A stretch of DNA of 64,000 bases from Thermodesulfovibrio yellowstonii DSM 11347. GTDB taxonomy: Bacteria; Nitrospirota; Thermodesulfovibrionia; Thermodesulfovibrionales; Thermodesulfovibrionaceae. Under the pieces are notes generated by a model. That model saw nothing but the letters and a program-made list of their open reading frames with translations. It did not search any database and was not told the DNA's origin. The position numbers were made by a program, and so were the translations under genes. Shown here in pieces: positions 16,763-25,458 of the stretch (positions within the stretch are counted from its first letter, which is position 1; every line of letters begins with the position of its first letter). The stretch is taken from the NCBI RefSeq assembly GCF_000020985.1, contig NC_011296.1, positions 496,001-560,000 of the forward strand. The letters are read 5' to 3'.

Positions 16763-17488
16763 ATGTATAAAAAAATTCTGGCAGAGGTGGATGAGAGGCT
16801 CACATCGGAGAGTGTTGCAAGGTATGCTTTGAAGTTTGCAAAAATAGGCAATGCTTCACTTTATCTTTGTTTCATTCATAAAAAGGAAGCAAAGTTTGAA
16901 AAGGCTGAAGCTACATTAAAAAGAGTTTTTCTTGAGGCAGAAAAAAGCAATCTTAAAGTTGAATGCATCATAAAAGAAGGTGAGAGGCTTGAAGAACTAA
17001 GAGAGATTATAAAAAAAGAAAAAATAGACATCGCCTTTGTGCCCTCGGATGATTTTAAACAAATTTCAAAGCTTCCTTGTTCAATTGCTATGGTAAAGAT
17101 AATTAATATGGGGAAACTGTCTCCTAAGAGGATTCTTTTTATTCTGAAAGGCAAGGTAAACTATCTTAAAGAAAAGGCTATTTTTATAGAAAATCTTTCA
17201 AAAATTTTCCATGCAAGAGTGTATATCAACTATTTTGGAAAGGATGAAAACATTGAGAAGCTCTTTTCAATTTTAAAAAAGCATGAGATAAAGATAGAAA
17301 GCAAGGTTTTTCATAAATTCTCTCTAAAAACAGTAATGTTTCAGGCTCTTTCCAAAAAAATTGAACTTCTTGTAATGGAACAGGAAAAAAGCGGATTTTT
17401 AGGGATTATAAAGCCTGACTCTATGAGTAAACTGATTGAAAATCCACCATGCAATTTAATTATTTTTAAGCCCTATCATAAAGAATGA
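16763..17488 (+). CDS. Universal-stress-protein-like protein (two UspA-like halves)
   Basis: A 241-aa protein whose halves both resemble UspA. The N-terminal half has YKKILAEVDERLTSESVARYALKFAK and the C-terminal half SPKRILFILKGKVNYLKEKAIF, ending LLVMEQEK...LIENPPCNLIIFKP. The glycine-rich ATP-binding motif of some Usp proteins is not evident. Its stop overlaps the start of a P-type ATPase gene by four bases (ATGA), so the pair is co-translated; a role in regulating or supporting ion transport is inferred from this link only. Confidence 0.75.
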   Translation: MYKKILAEVDERLTSESVARYALKFAKIGNASLYLCFIHKKEAKFEKAEATLKRVFLEAEKSNLKVECIIKEGERLEELREIIKKEKIDIAFVPSDDFKQISKLPCSIAMVKIINMGKLSPKRILFILKGKVNYLKEKAIFIENLSKIFHARVYINYFGKDENIEKLFSILKKHEIKIESKVFHKFSLKTVMFQALSKKIELLVMEQEKSGFLGIIKPDSMSKLIENPPCNLIIFKPYHKE

Positions 17489-20088
17489 AAATAACAGAGG
17501 CTACTAAAGAAGAACTCTTTAAACTTCTTGATACATCTGAGGCAGGACTTGCAGAAGAGGAGTCAAAAAGAAGGCTTTCTCATTTTGGTTTCAATGAAAT
17601 TAAAGAGGCGCGCAGGTCTCCCTTAATTTTAAAATTTTTAAATCAATTCACCCACTTTCTTGCAATAATTCTTTGGCTTGCAGCAGCCCTTGCTTTTATT
17701 TCTGATTGGATTCATCCAGGTGAAGGAATGCGTCATCTTGGTTTTGCAATTATAGGAGTTATTTTTATAAATGCAATCTTTGCCTTTGTGCAGGAATACA
17801 GAGCAGAAAAGGCAATTGAAAAACTTAAACTCATGCTACCTTTTTATGTAAAAGTTATAAGAGATGGAGCTGAAAAACAAATTCTTGCAAGAGAACTCGT
17901 TCCCGGAGACCTAATCATTCTTTCAGAAGGAGATAAAGTTCCTGCTGATGCAAGGGTGATTGAGTCAAACTCCCTTACAGTTAATAATGCTCCACTTACA
18001 GGAGAGTCTGTCCCTGTTGTTTTAACTCATGAATCTGAATCAGGAGATTTAATTCCAAGCAAAAACATTGCCTTTGCAGGTTCAACAGTTGTCTCAGGCA
18101 ATGGAAAGGCAGTTGTTTTTGCAACAGGAATGAGCACAGAGTTTGGAAGAATTGCCCATCTTACACAAACTGTTCATATTCAGCCAACTCCACTTCAAAG
18201 AGAAATTGCAAGGACTTCAAGATTTATTGCCCTTGTTGCAACTTTGATTGGATTAACATTTTTCATAATAGGACACACAATTGGAAGAAGTTTCTGGGAA
18301 AACTTTATCTTTGCCATTGGTGTTATTGTTGCCCTTGTTCCTGAAGGGATGCTTCCAACTGTCACACTTTCCCTTGCTCTTGGAAGCCAGAGAATGCTTA
18401 AAAGAAATGCACTTGTCAAAAAACTCACATCTGTTGAAGCTCTTGGCTCAATTACAGTTATATGCACTGATAAAACAGGAACAATCACCCACAACAAAAT
18501 GGAAGTTAAAAGGTTATGGATGTTAAATCAAAATCCAGAAACATTAAAGATGCTTTTAAAAATTGCCTATCTCTGCAATAATGCGAAGTTTGTTGAAGGA
18601 CAATACAGAGGAGACCCAACAGAGGTTGCACTTTTAAGGTATGCAAGGGAAAACATCGGAGATTTAGTATCAGAGAGAGTCTCTGAAATCCCCTTTGATT
18701 TTGAAAGAAAACGAATGACAACAGTGAATGTTATTGATGGAGTTAAGCTTTCACTTACAAAAGGAGCTACAGAAACAGTTTTACCCCTTTGTAAATTTGC
18801 TTTGATAAATGGAGAAAAAGTTGAAATAAACGAAGAGATAAAAGAGAAAATAAATAATGCCTACTATTCATTGATGGATGAGGGATTAAGAGTTCTCTGC
18901 TTTGCCTATTCAGAGGACGAGCCAGAGAAAGATATGCTCTTTGTTGGACTCATTGGACTTGAAGACCCACCAAGACCTGAAGTAAAAGAAGCAATTAATA
19001 AATGCCATGAGGCAGGAGTAAGAATAATTCTTATAACAGGAGATGCGAGCAGGACAGCCCTTGCAATTGCAAAAGAAACAGGGCTTGTAAAGGATGCTCC
19101 GGTTATCATTGAGGCAGAAGAGTTTCATAGAATGACTGACTCTGAACTTAGGGAAAAACTTAAAGAAAAGGAAATTCTTTTTACAAGAATGACACCAAAG
19201 GATAAATTAAGAATTGTTACACTTCTTCAGGAATCTGGTCAGATAGTTGCAGTGACAGGAGATGGAGTAAATGATGCACCTGCTCTTAAGAAAGCAGACA
19301 TAGGAGTTGCCATGGGAAGCGGAACAGATGTGGCAAAGGAGTCTGCGGAGTTAATTCTGCTTGATGATAACTTTACAACAATAGTTAATGCCATTGAAGA
19401 AGGAAGAGCAATCTATGAAAATATACGAAAATTCATATCATACTTTCTCACCTCCAATGTAGCTGAGCTTGTTCCATATATTGCTTATGCTATTTTCAGA
19501 ATTCCTCTACCTCTTACAATTATGCAGATTCTTGCAATTGACCTTGGAACAGACATCCTTCCAGGACTTGCTCTTGGAGCAGAAAAACCAACAAAAGAGG
19601 TAATGAAACAACCTCCAAGAAGCCATAAAGAAAGGCTTTTAAACCTAAAGCTTCTTTTAAGGGTATTTTTAATTTTAGGACCTATTGAAGCTGCGGCAGG
19701 GCTTTTTGGATATTTTTATGTTTTAAAAACAGGAGAATGGCAATGGGGACAAGCCTTAGCTTCAAACAACATTCTTTATATGCAGGCAACAACAGCATGC
19801 CTTACAGGAATAGTTCTCACACAGATTGCAAATGGCTTTGTATCCCGCTCCTTCAGAGAATCAGTTTTCAGCCTTGGTTTGTTCTCAAATAAGCTTCTTT
19901 TAGCGGGGATACTTGTTGAAATCATCCTGCAGATTTTCATTGTATATCATCCAGTGGGAAATAACATATTTTCAACCTATCCCATTCCTTTAAATGTCTG
20001 GCTTGTTTTAATTCCTTTTGCTTTGCTTTTGTTTGCTATAGAAGAGGTAAGAAAAAAATTCTTTAATTTTAGATTAAAATTTCTGTAA
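17485..20088 (+). CDS. Class II cation-transporting P-type ATPase
   Basis: An ion pump of the inner membrane with 867 aa. The cation ATPase N-terminal domain is at 1-70, the actuator loop LTGES at 171-175, the M4 motif VPEGMLPTVT at 285-294, the phosphorylation site DKTGT at 329-333, then KGATE, TGDGVNDAP and the long C-terminal membrane bundle (ILAIDLGTDILPGLALGAEKP). The M4 sequence differs from the classical Ca2+-pump PEGLPAVVT and is nearer to monovalent-cation pumps, so the ion cannot be assigned. A palindromic element follows the stop. A second P-type ATPase lies at the right edge of the window. Confidence 0.92.
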   Translation: MKITEATKEELFKLLDTSEAGLAEEESKRRLSHFGFNEIKEARRSPLILKFLNQFTHFLAIILWLAAALAFISDWIHPGEGMRHLGFAIIGVIFINAIFAFVQEYRAEKAIEKLKLMLPFYVKVIRDGAEKQILARELVPGDLIILSEGDKVPADARVIESNSLTVNNAPLTGESVPVVLTHESESGDLIPSKNIAFAGSTVVSGNGKAVVFATGMSTEFGRIAHLTQTVHIQPTPLQREIARTSRFIALVATLIGLTFFIIGHTIGRSFWENFIFAIGVIVALVPEGMLPTVTLSLALGSQRMLKRNALVKKLTSVEALGSITVICTDKTGTITHNKMEVKRLWMLNQNPETLKMLLKIAYLCNNAKFVEGQYRGDPTEVALLRYARENIGDLVSERVSEIPFDFERKRMTTVNVIDGVKLSLTKGATETVLPLCKFALINGEKVEINEEIKEKINNAYYSLMDEGLRVLCFAYSEDEPEKDMLFVGLIGLEDPPRPEVKEAINKCHEAGVRIILITGDASRTALAIAKETGLVKDAPVIIEAEEFHRMTDSELREKLKEKEILFTRMTPKDKLRIVTLLQESGQIVAVTGDGVNDAPALKKADIGVAMGSGTDVAKESAELILLDDNFTTIVNAIEEGRAIYENIRKFISYFLTSNVAELVPYIAYAIFRIPLPLTIMQILAIDLGTDILPGLALGAEKPTKEVMKQPPRSHKERLLNLKLLLRVFLILGPIEAAAGLFGYFYVLKTGEWQWGQALASNNILYMQATTACLTGIVLTQIANGFVSRSFRESVFSLGLFSNKLLLAGILVEIILQIFIVYHPVGNNIFSTYPIPLNVWLVLIPFALLLFAIEEVRKKFFNFRLKFL

Positions 20089-20095
20089 TAAAGAA

Positions 20096-20150
20096 ACTGG
20101 ATTGAGCGAGTTTAGAAATGTCCAAAAATATCTGAGGAGCGAAAGCCAGT
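20096..20150. repeat. Palindromic element, copy A (short form)
   Basis: Outer arms ACTGGATT (20096-20103) and AAGCCAGT (20143-20150) pair in seven of eight positions. The inside (GAGCGAGTTTAGAAATGTCC ... GAGCGA) matches the right half of copy C at 41.1 kb. It lies eight bases after the P-type ATPase stop and may also serve as a terminator. Confidence 0.7.
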
Positions 20151-20198
20151 GCTTCTATTAAGAATTTTAAATTTTAAACTAAAATAATTAAAGAGACC

Positions 20199-20744
20199 AT
20201 GAAAAAATTTAAAATATTTCTTTTTCTTCTATGTGAGATTAATAATAAATATCTTGCGGAATTAAAAAATCATCTTCAAAATCTATTTGGCTTGGATGTA
20301 GAATTGACATCACACTCAGTGGATTTAAGTTTTGCTTACAATGAAAGAAGGAGACAGTACTCAGGAGAAGAAATTCTCAGAAAAGCCGAAAAAAATAAAA
20401 GAAATGCTAATGAAAAATGGCTTCTTATTGTAGATGTTGACCTTTATTCAAGCGGACTTAATTTTATCTTTGGACTTGCAAATCCCTATTCAGGCACATC
20501 AATAATATCCCTTACAAGATTAAGACAGCAGTTTTATGGTAAGCCTGAAAATGAAAAATTTTTTATCGAGAGATTAAAGAAAGAAGCAACCCACGAACTG
20601 GGGCATCTTTTTTATTTAAGTCATTGTTCAGATAAAAAATGCGTAATGCATTTTTCCAATTCTCTTTATGATACCGATGTAAAATCAGCTTACTTTTGTG
20701 AAAGATGTAAGAAATTACTTTTTAATATAAAAAAAGGAGAATAA
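20199..20744 (+). CDS. amzA: Archaemetzincin-type zinc metalloprotease
   Basis: A 181-aa cytoplasmic protein of the archaemetzincin family of metzincin peptidases. The active-site motif HELGHLFYLSHC is at 132-143 (zinc ligands His132, His136, His142; general base Glu133). It is followed by CVM (148-150), giving the Met-turn, and by a second pair Cys167/Cys170 in FCERC. The HELGH-x5-HC-x4-CVM-CxxC pattern is diagnostic. Physiological substrates are unknown for the family. It is followed by DUF1284 at a distance of four bases. Confidence 0.92.
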   Translation: MKKFKIFLFLLCEINNKYLAELKNHLQNLFGLDVELTSHSVDLSFAYNERRRQYSGEEILRKAEKNKRNANEKWLLIVDVDLYSSGLNFIFGLANPYSGTSIISLTRLRQQFYGKPENEKFFIERLKKEATHELGHLFYLSHCSDKKCVMHFSNSLYDTDVKSAYFCERCKKLLFNIKKGE

Positions 20745-20748
20745 GAAA

Positions 20749-21141
20749 TTGATTTACCTACGTGGGCATCATCTTATATGTTTGCATTTCTTTACAGGTG
20801 AGGGATACAGCGAAGAGTTTGTTGAAAACCTTCATGCAGTCATTGGAAGAGCAAAAAATGAAGGTATTTTTGTTGTAGAAGGAGCTGATGACGTATGCAA
20901 AAAATGTCCTTTTTTGGTAAAAAGGACATGTAAAGACGAAAAAGAAATAGCAGAGATGGATAAAATCGCTCTGGGGTTACTGAATCTCAAAATAATGGAT
21001 ACCGTTTCATGGGATAAAATAAAAGAAAAACTTCCTGAAATCTTCAATCGCTGGTATAGTCTTTATTGCATTCCTTGCATTTATCTCAATGTTTGTTCAA
21101 AAACTGCTTTACTTAACTCTCTTAGGAATATCTCTTCCTGA
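20749..21141 (+). CDS. DUF1284 protein
   Basis: A 130-aa protein of the DUF1284 family, recognised by the opening LRGHHLICLHFFTGEGYS and the motif DDVCKKCPFL. Cys pairs (CKKC, and CIPC ... C near the C-terminus) suggest iron-sulfur or zinc binding. It starts with TTG, preceded by AAAAAGGAG, four bases after the archaemetzincin stop. The last 33 bases overlap the convergent gene on the other strand. The function is unknown. Confidence 0.85.
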   Translation: MIYLRGHHLICLHFFTGEGYSEEFVENLHAVIGRAKNEGIFVVEGADDVCKKCPFLVKRTCKDEKEIAEMDKIALGLLNLKIMDTVSWDKIKEKLPEIFNRWYSLYCIPCIYLNVCSKTALLNSLRNISS

Positions 21142-21432
21142 TAGACCTCTCTTTGAATCTATCCTTTCTTTATAAAGTTTTATTGAATCCTCTACATCCT
21201 TAAGCCCTTCAGCATATATATATCTTAAATATCCTTCTGTTCTGTATGATGTAATAGTTCTCAGCCTCTCCTTGAGGGTTAAAAAATAACAATAATAAAA
21301 AAGGTCTTCGTCAGGAGTATAACCATCTTTATAAACAGCTTCATTTACTTTATTTAAGAAATAATACTGCTCTGAAGGAGATAACTCCTTTAAAAACTTT
21401 TTCGCAATTTCTTTGTTAAAAACTTCTGTCAT
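21109..21432 (-). CDS. Unknown protein, 107 aa
   Basis: A small hydrophilic, mostly helical protein with aromatic-rich segments (EDLFYYCYFLTLKERL, TEGYLRYIYAEG). No family is recognised. Its ATG overlaps the stop of the M28 peptidase gene by four bases, so it is translated with it. The C-terminal 33 bases overlap the 3' end of DUF1284 tail to tail. Confidence 0.7.
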   Translation of the reverse strand: MTEVFNKEIAKKFLKELSPSEQYYFLNKVNEAVYKDGYTPDEDLFYYCYFLTLKERLRTITSYRTEGYLRYIYAEGLKDVEDSIKLYKERIDSKRGLSGRDIPKRVK

Positions 21433-22328
21433 GCTGGACTTATCAAAACAGCAACCAATAGTGCTTTAGTGACATCTTCCATAAAGGGAAAATTTAGCTT
21501 ATCAGGTGTATCCTGAGATGTATGGTAATAGGGATTTCTGAACATAGCTGTATCAGTAAGCATAACTGCCTGAAATCCCGCATCCCAAAACGGTGCATGG
21601 TCACTAAATCTTGTTTCAAGAGCAAGCCATCCATTCATTGGCGCTTTGTAAGTAATGAGATTTATAGAAGGAACATATTCCTTTACTTTCTCAAAAAGCT
21701 CCAAAAGAGTATTGGATTTCCCATTTCCTACAACGCCAAGAAAATTTCCTACATCAGGTCCTTTTGTAAATGCAGGAAGTTTTTGTGAGCCCTTAACATC
21801 TGAGTAGTAACCCACTGACTCAAGTATCAGGGCTTTGTATCTGTGCCCAAGCTTTTTGAATTTCTTTACAAACTGGCTACTTCCGATTATGAATTTAAGG
21901 TCAAAAGCCTGGGGTTCTTCAAGGGTAAAGGCAACAAATTTTATTCTTTCAGCAATTGGGCTCTTTCTAATGATTCTTGCCACTTCAAGCATTACAGCTA
22001 TACCACTTGCATTATCATCAGCACCAGGAGAACCAATAGCAGAGTCATAGTGAGCACCAATCAATAACCAGTCTTTGTTTGAGTTAATGCCTTTTAGAGT
22101 GGCTATGATATTTTTATACTCTTTGCCATTATAGGAAAATTCGTTAATTTCAACGATATAGCCGTATTCTCTAAACTTTTCTTCAACAAAGTTTGCTACT
22201 GATGAGAGGACTTCATAGTTATACCAGCCGTGTCTTGGAATGGATATTGATTGAACAATATTTTTAAGGTTATTCTGTTCTACTTCTTGTATAAATTTTT
22301 CAATATCCATTTTATCTTTCAAATTCAA
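21429..22328 (-). CDS. M28-family zinc aminopeptidase
   Basis: A 299-aa peptidase of family M28. The motifs LIGAHYDSAIGSPGADDNASG (two zinc ligands His and Asp) and FTLEEPQ (catalytic Glu and ligand) are clear, followed by SDHAPFWDAG and the final His in PYYHTSQDTPDKL. No signal peptide is seen, so it may act in the cytoplasm. It overlaps the DUF488 gene by 17 bases and the 107-aa gene by four bases. Confidence 0.88.
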   Translation of the reverse strand: MNLKDKMDIEKFIQEVEQNNLKNIVQSISIPRHGWYNYEVLSSVANFVEEKFREYGYIVEINEFSYNGKEYKNIIATLKGINSNKDWLLIGAHYDSAIGSPGADDNASGIAVMLEVARIIRKSPIAERIKFVAFTLEEPQAFDLKFIIGSSQFVKKFKKLGHRYKALILESVGYYSDVKGSQKLPAFTKGPDVGNFLGVVGNGKSNTLLELFEKVKEYVPSINLITYKAPMNGWLALETRFSDHAPFWDAGFQAVMLTDTAMFRNPYYHTSQDTPDKLNFPFMEDVTKALLVAVLISPA

Positions 22329-22782
22329 TGGATTTTTGCTCTAAAACTGCTTTTTTATGCTCATAGATTCTTTCTTTTTCAACTATATGCAAGACTTTCC
22401 ACCCTCTTTCTGAAAACACTTCTGCGATAAATCTTCTATGACAGCGAAAGAAAAGCTTTTCAGCACAGAAAAAAACAGATAAACTATTCTCTGCGATTTC
22501 TTCAAGTTTTTCAATTCCTTTTTCAAATTCTTCTGTTTTAGTATAATTCTCATAGCCGCCTTTTCTGAAGCCACCGAGTTCCTTCCCGAGATAAAAATAA
22601 CCAATACCATCTTTTTCTAAAGCTTCTCTGAGATTTTCTTGATTAAAATGGGGAAAATTTTTTGATTTTGGAAAACTTCTTACATCTATGGCTGTTTTTA
22701 TCTGGTATTTTTTTAAAATTTCTATGAATTCTTCTATTGAACGATTACTTGTGCCAATTGTATAAATTAGTTTCTCAGACAA
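22312..22782 (-). CDS. DUF488 protein
   Basis: A 156-aa DUF488 protein. It opens YTIGTSNRSIEEFIEILKKY with the family IDVRSFPKS block, GYFYLGKELGGFR, and the C-terminal FFCAEKLFFRCHRRFIAE. The likely start is TTG 22782, because the frame is not open to a better codon upstream. The TTG overlaps the stop of an 18-codon reading frame (22775-22831), so its translation may depend on that leader. The function is unknown. Confidence 0.85.
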   Translation of the reverse strand: MSEKLIYTIGTSNRSIEEFIEILKKYQIKTAIDVRSFPKSKNFPHFNQENLREALEKDGIGYFYLGKELGGFRKGGYENYTKTEEFEKGIEKLEEIAENSLSVFFCAEKLFFRCHRRFIAEVFSERGWKVLHIVEKERIYEHKKAVLEQKSIEFER

Positions 22783-22831
22783 TTTTTATTATTGCTTCAT
22801 CAAGATTTTTTATTCCAAAAATTTCTTTCAT
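22775..22831 (-). CDS. 18-codon leader reading frame ahead of DUF488
   Basis: ATG 22831 opens MKEIFGIKNLDEAIIKIV, stopping at TGA 22775-22777, five bases inside the DUF488 frame. A TATAAT box lies six bases before this ATG, so ribosomes on a leaderless mRNA would start here and could re-initiate at the DUF488 TTG. Existence as a peptide is unproven. Confidence 0.4.
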   Translation of the reverse strand: MKEIFGIKNLDEAIIKIV

Positions 22832-22837
22832 GGAAAA

Positions 22838-22843
22838 ATTATA
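22838..22843 (-). promoter_or_regulatory. -10 box before the DUF488 leader ORF
   Basis: TATAAT on the minus strand, six bases before ATG 22831, with no ribosome-binding site between. Confidence 0.5.
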
Positions 22844-22892
22844 GCACAATTGAAGTCAATGGAGAGAGTCTTTAACATATAGACAATTATGG

Positions 22893-22898
22893 TAAAAT
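22893..22898 (+). promoter_or_regulatory. -10 box adjoining pgpA start
   Basis: TAAAAT lies six bases before ATG 22905, without a Shine-Dalgarno sequence. Confidence 0.45.
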
Positions 22899-22904
22899 TA
22901 TCAG

Positions 22905-23342
22905 ATGTTTTATAAAATAATTGCAACAGTTTTATTTATAGGTTATTTCCCATTTGCACCAGGCACAGTCTGTTCTGCTGTTACTATGATTTTTTTGGAT
23001 TTATTTAAACCCTCTTATATGGCTGTTTTAACTATTTTGATTGTTTCTATTGTTACCGGTATAATAGCTTCTGAAAGGATTGAAAAGGCTTCAAATAAAA
23101 AAGATCCCTCTTATATTGTTATAGATGAATTTGCAGGATATTTAACTTCAATTCTTTTTATCCCGATAAACTGGCAAAATCTTTTAATTGCCTTTATTTT
23201 GTTTCGTATTTTTGACATAATAAAGCCACCACCCATAAGGCAGATTGAAAAGAAATTAAAAGGAGGATTAAGTATAATGATGGATGATATAATTGCTGGA
23301 TTAATTACTAATGTTTTAATAAGGATTTTTTTAATGTTATGA
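22905..23342 (+). CDS. pgpA: Phosphatidylglycerophosphatase A
   Basis: Removes the terminal phosphate of phosphatidylglycerophosphate to give phosphatidylglycerol. This 145-aa membrane protein has the family motifs GYFPFAPGTVCSA, then DPSYIVIDEFAGY, FRIFDIIKPPPI and GGLSIMMDDIIAGL, with hydrophobic spans between. It is the first gene of a long plus-strand run and probably has its own promoter with a leaderless start. Confidence 0.92.
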   Translation: MFYKIIATVLFIGYFPFAPGTVCSAVTMIFLDLFKPSYMAVLTILIVSIVTGIIASERIEKASNKKDPSYIVIDEFAGYLTSILFIPINWQNLLIAFILFRIFDIIKPPPIRQIEKKLKGGLSIMMDDIIAGLITNVLIRIFLML

Positions 23343-23349
23343 TAATTTT

Positions 23350-23910
23350 ATGCGACTTTTTATAGCCATAGAAATACCTGATGAGATAAAGGAATTTCTG
23401 TATCAACTCATATATTTAAAAACATCACTTGACGGAGTAAGTATTGTTCAAAAAGGAAATTTCCACATCACATTGAAATTTCTTGGAGAAGTCAACGAAG
23501 GTCTTATCCCTGATATAACTAATACTCTAAGGAAAATTTCAAATGGGTTTTCTCCTTTTACGCTGAAGATAACACATCCAGGAGTTTTTCCAGATAAATT
23601 TAAACCAAGAGTTATATGGATAGGCACAGAAAACACGGATAGTCTTAAAGAAATGGCAAAGAGAATTGATGAAGAGATGGAATCATTGGGATTTAAGAGA
23701 GAAGATAAAAATTTTAAATCTCACATAACTGTTGCGAGGGTAAAGAATTTCCATAATGGAAAATATTTGTTTGAAAAAATTTTAAAAAAATTTTCTGGAG
23801 AATCTTCTCAATTAAAATTTCAAGTGGAAGAGTTTGTTTTAATGAAAAGCACTCTTACTCCAAAAGGTTCAATTTATGATGTTTTACAAAGGTTTCCTTT
23901 GGTCAAATAG
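23350..23910 (+). CDS. thpR: RNA 2',3'-cyclic phosphodiesterase (LigT/ThpR family)
   Basis: A 186-aa 2H phosphoesterase. The two catalytic HxTx motifs are HITLKFLGE and HITVARVKN, placed in the two lobes as expected. The family opens cyclic phosphates of RNA and can ligate tRNA halves in vitro. It begins seven bases after the pgpA stop. The start codon ATG 23350 is followed directly by RLFIAIEIP, the normal N-terminus. Confidence 0.9.
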   Translation: MRLFIAIEIPDEIKEFLYQLIYLKTSLDGVSIVQKGNFHITLKFLGEVNEGLIPDITNTLRKISNGFSPFTLKITHPGVFPDKFKPRVIWIGTENTDSLKEMAKRIDEEMESLGFKREDKNFKSHITVARVKNFHNGKYLFEKILKKFSGESSQLKFQVEEFVLMKSTLTPKGSIYDVLQRFPLVK

Positions 23911-23948
23911 ATAAATGGTATAATAAAAAAAAGCCTAAGAGGTGATTT

Positions 23949-24977
23949 ATGAATAAGGATAAGTTAAAGGCATTGGAAATTGCCATATCCCAGATTGAAA
24001 AAAATTTTGGAAAAGGCGCTATAATGCGTCTTGGCACTAAAGCTCATGCAGAAGGAATAGGAGTAATTCCTACAGGTTCTATTTCTCTTGATATAGCAAC
24101 TGGTATTGGAGGATATCCAAGAGGAAGAGTTATAGAGATTTTTGGTCCGGAGTCTTCGGGTAAAACCACCCTTGCACTTCACGCAATTGCAGAGGCTCAG
24201 AGACATGGCGGAGTTGCTGCTTTTATAGATGCAGAGCATGCTCTTGATGTTAATTATGCTTCAAAATTAGGCGTTGACGTTGAAAATTTACTGATCAGCC
24301 AGCCAGACACAGGTGAACAGGCTTTGGAGGTAACAGAGACACTTGTCCGTAGCGGAGCTGTAGATATTATTGTCATTGATTCTGTTGCAGCATTGGTTCC
24401 TAAAGCAGAGATAGAAGGAGAAATGGGAGATAGTCTTCCAGGGCTTCAGGCAAGGCTTATGAGTCAGGCATTGAGAAAACTTACAGCTGCTATATCAAAG
24501 TCTCAGACCGCTGTTATCTTTATTAACCAGATAAGGCAAAAAATAGGAGTAATGTTCGGAAATCCAGAGACAACACCGGGTGGAACTGCTTTAAAGTTTT
24601 ATGCATCTATGAGGCTTGACATAAGAAAGATAGATACACTTAAAGAAGGGCAAGAGACAACAGGCGGTAGAGTAAGAGTGAAAATTGTTAAAAATAAGGT
24701 AGCTCCACCATTCAAACAAGCTGAATTTGACATCTACTTCAATGAGGGGATATCAAAGACAGGTGAGATTCTTGACCTTGCAGTAGAAAAGGGAATCATT
24801 GAAAAGTCAGGTGCATGGTATAATTACAATGGTTCAAGACTTGCACAAGGTAGAGAAAATGCTAAGGAATACTTAAAAACTCATCCTGAAATTTTTAATG
24901 AAATATATTCTAAAGTTCTTGATGTATATGGATTAAAACAACCAAAGGTTTCGGAAGGTGAAAACAAAACAGAATAA
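23949..24977 (+). CDS. recA: Recombinase RecA
   Basis: Strand-exchange and SOS-signalling ATPase, 342 aa. Walker A GPESSGKT is at 66-73, Walker [11 protein letters not shown] near 140, loop L1 EGEMGD and the L2 region with [20 protein letters not shown] are intact. An AGGTG ribosome-binding site precedes ATG 23949. A TATAAT is found at 23919-23924, so recA could also be transcribed on its own. No clear LexA operator was seen. RecX follows with an overlap. Confidence 0.98.
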   Translation: MNKDKLKALEIAISQIEKNFGKGAIMRLGTKAHAEGIGVIPTGSISLDIATGIGGYPRGRVIEIFGPESSGKTTLALHAIAEAQRHGGVAAFIDAEHALDVNYASKLGVDVENLLISQPDTGEQALEVTETLVRSGAVDIIVIDSVAALVPKAEIEGEMGDSLPGLQARLMSQALRKLTAAISKSQTAVIFINQIRQKIGVMFGNPETTPGGTALKFYASMRLDIRKIDTLKEGQETTGGRVRVKIVKNKVAPPFKQAEFDIYFNEGISKTGEILDLAVEKGIIEKSGAWYNYNGSRLAQGRENAKEYLKTHPEIFNEIYSKVLDVYGLKQPKVSEGENKTE

Positions 24978-25458
24978 GGCATTAACTGTTGCATTGAGAT
25001 TAATTACTAAGAGAGATAGAACAGAGGCAGAATTACAAGACAGGCTTCAAAAAAAAGGTTTTTCTGAAAAGGATATAACCGAAACTATCCAATATTTAAA
25101 ACAGAAAGGCTTTATAGATGATTCAAAGTTTATTGAGAAAGCAGAAAAAATTGCTGAAGACAGGTTTTTAGGGACAATGGGACTAAAAAATTATTTGATG
25201 AGAAAGGGCATAGATAAGAATTTAATTCAGCATATTCCTGAAATTGATGAATTCTCAATAGCTCAGAAGCTCATTCAGAGGAAAAAGCATTTTTTAAGGG
25301 ATATTCAACCAGATAAGAAAAAAGCAAAAATTGCAGGATTTCTTCTTCGCAGAGGATTTTCATGGGATACAGTAAATAAATGCTTAAAATTAAATGATAA
25401 TTTTTTCGGGGATATTAAATCCCCTCAGAATGACATTTTAAGGGAGGATAGAAAATGA
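24958..25458 (+). CDS. recX: Regulatory protein RecX
   Basis: A 166-aa modulator of RecA filaments. It shows the three-helix RecX repeats, with [26 protein letters not shown] and [17 protein letters not shown] typical of the family. The GTG at 24958 overlaps the end of recA by 20 bases, which suggests coupled translation in low amounts. Its stop overlaps the following lipoprotein gene. Confidence 0.88.
   Translation: MKTKQNKALTVALRLITKRDRTEAELQDRLQKKGFSEKDITETIQYLKQKGFIDDSKFIEKAEKIAEDRFLGTMGLKNYLMRKGIDKNLIQHIPEIDEFSIAQKLIQRKKHFLRDIQPDKKKAKIAGFLLRRGFSWDTVNKCLKLNDNFFGDIKSPQNDILREDRK

Noticed and set aside
20199-20744. Reading the archaemetzincin as a secreted protease
   Set aside because: The hydrophobic N-terminus (FKIFLFLLCEI) is too short, is the first strand of the fold in the family, and has no cleavage site.
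22775-22831. DUF488 as a selenoprotein with in-frame UGA at 22775-22777
   Set aside because: Reading through UGA leads to a stop after about eleven codons in a frame different from DUF488; there is no SECIS-like need.
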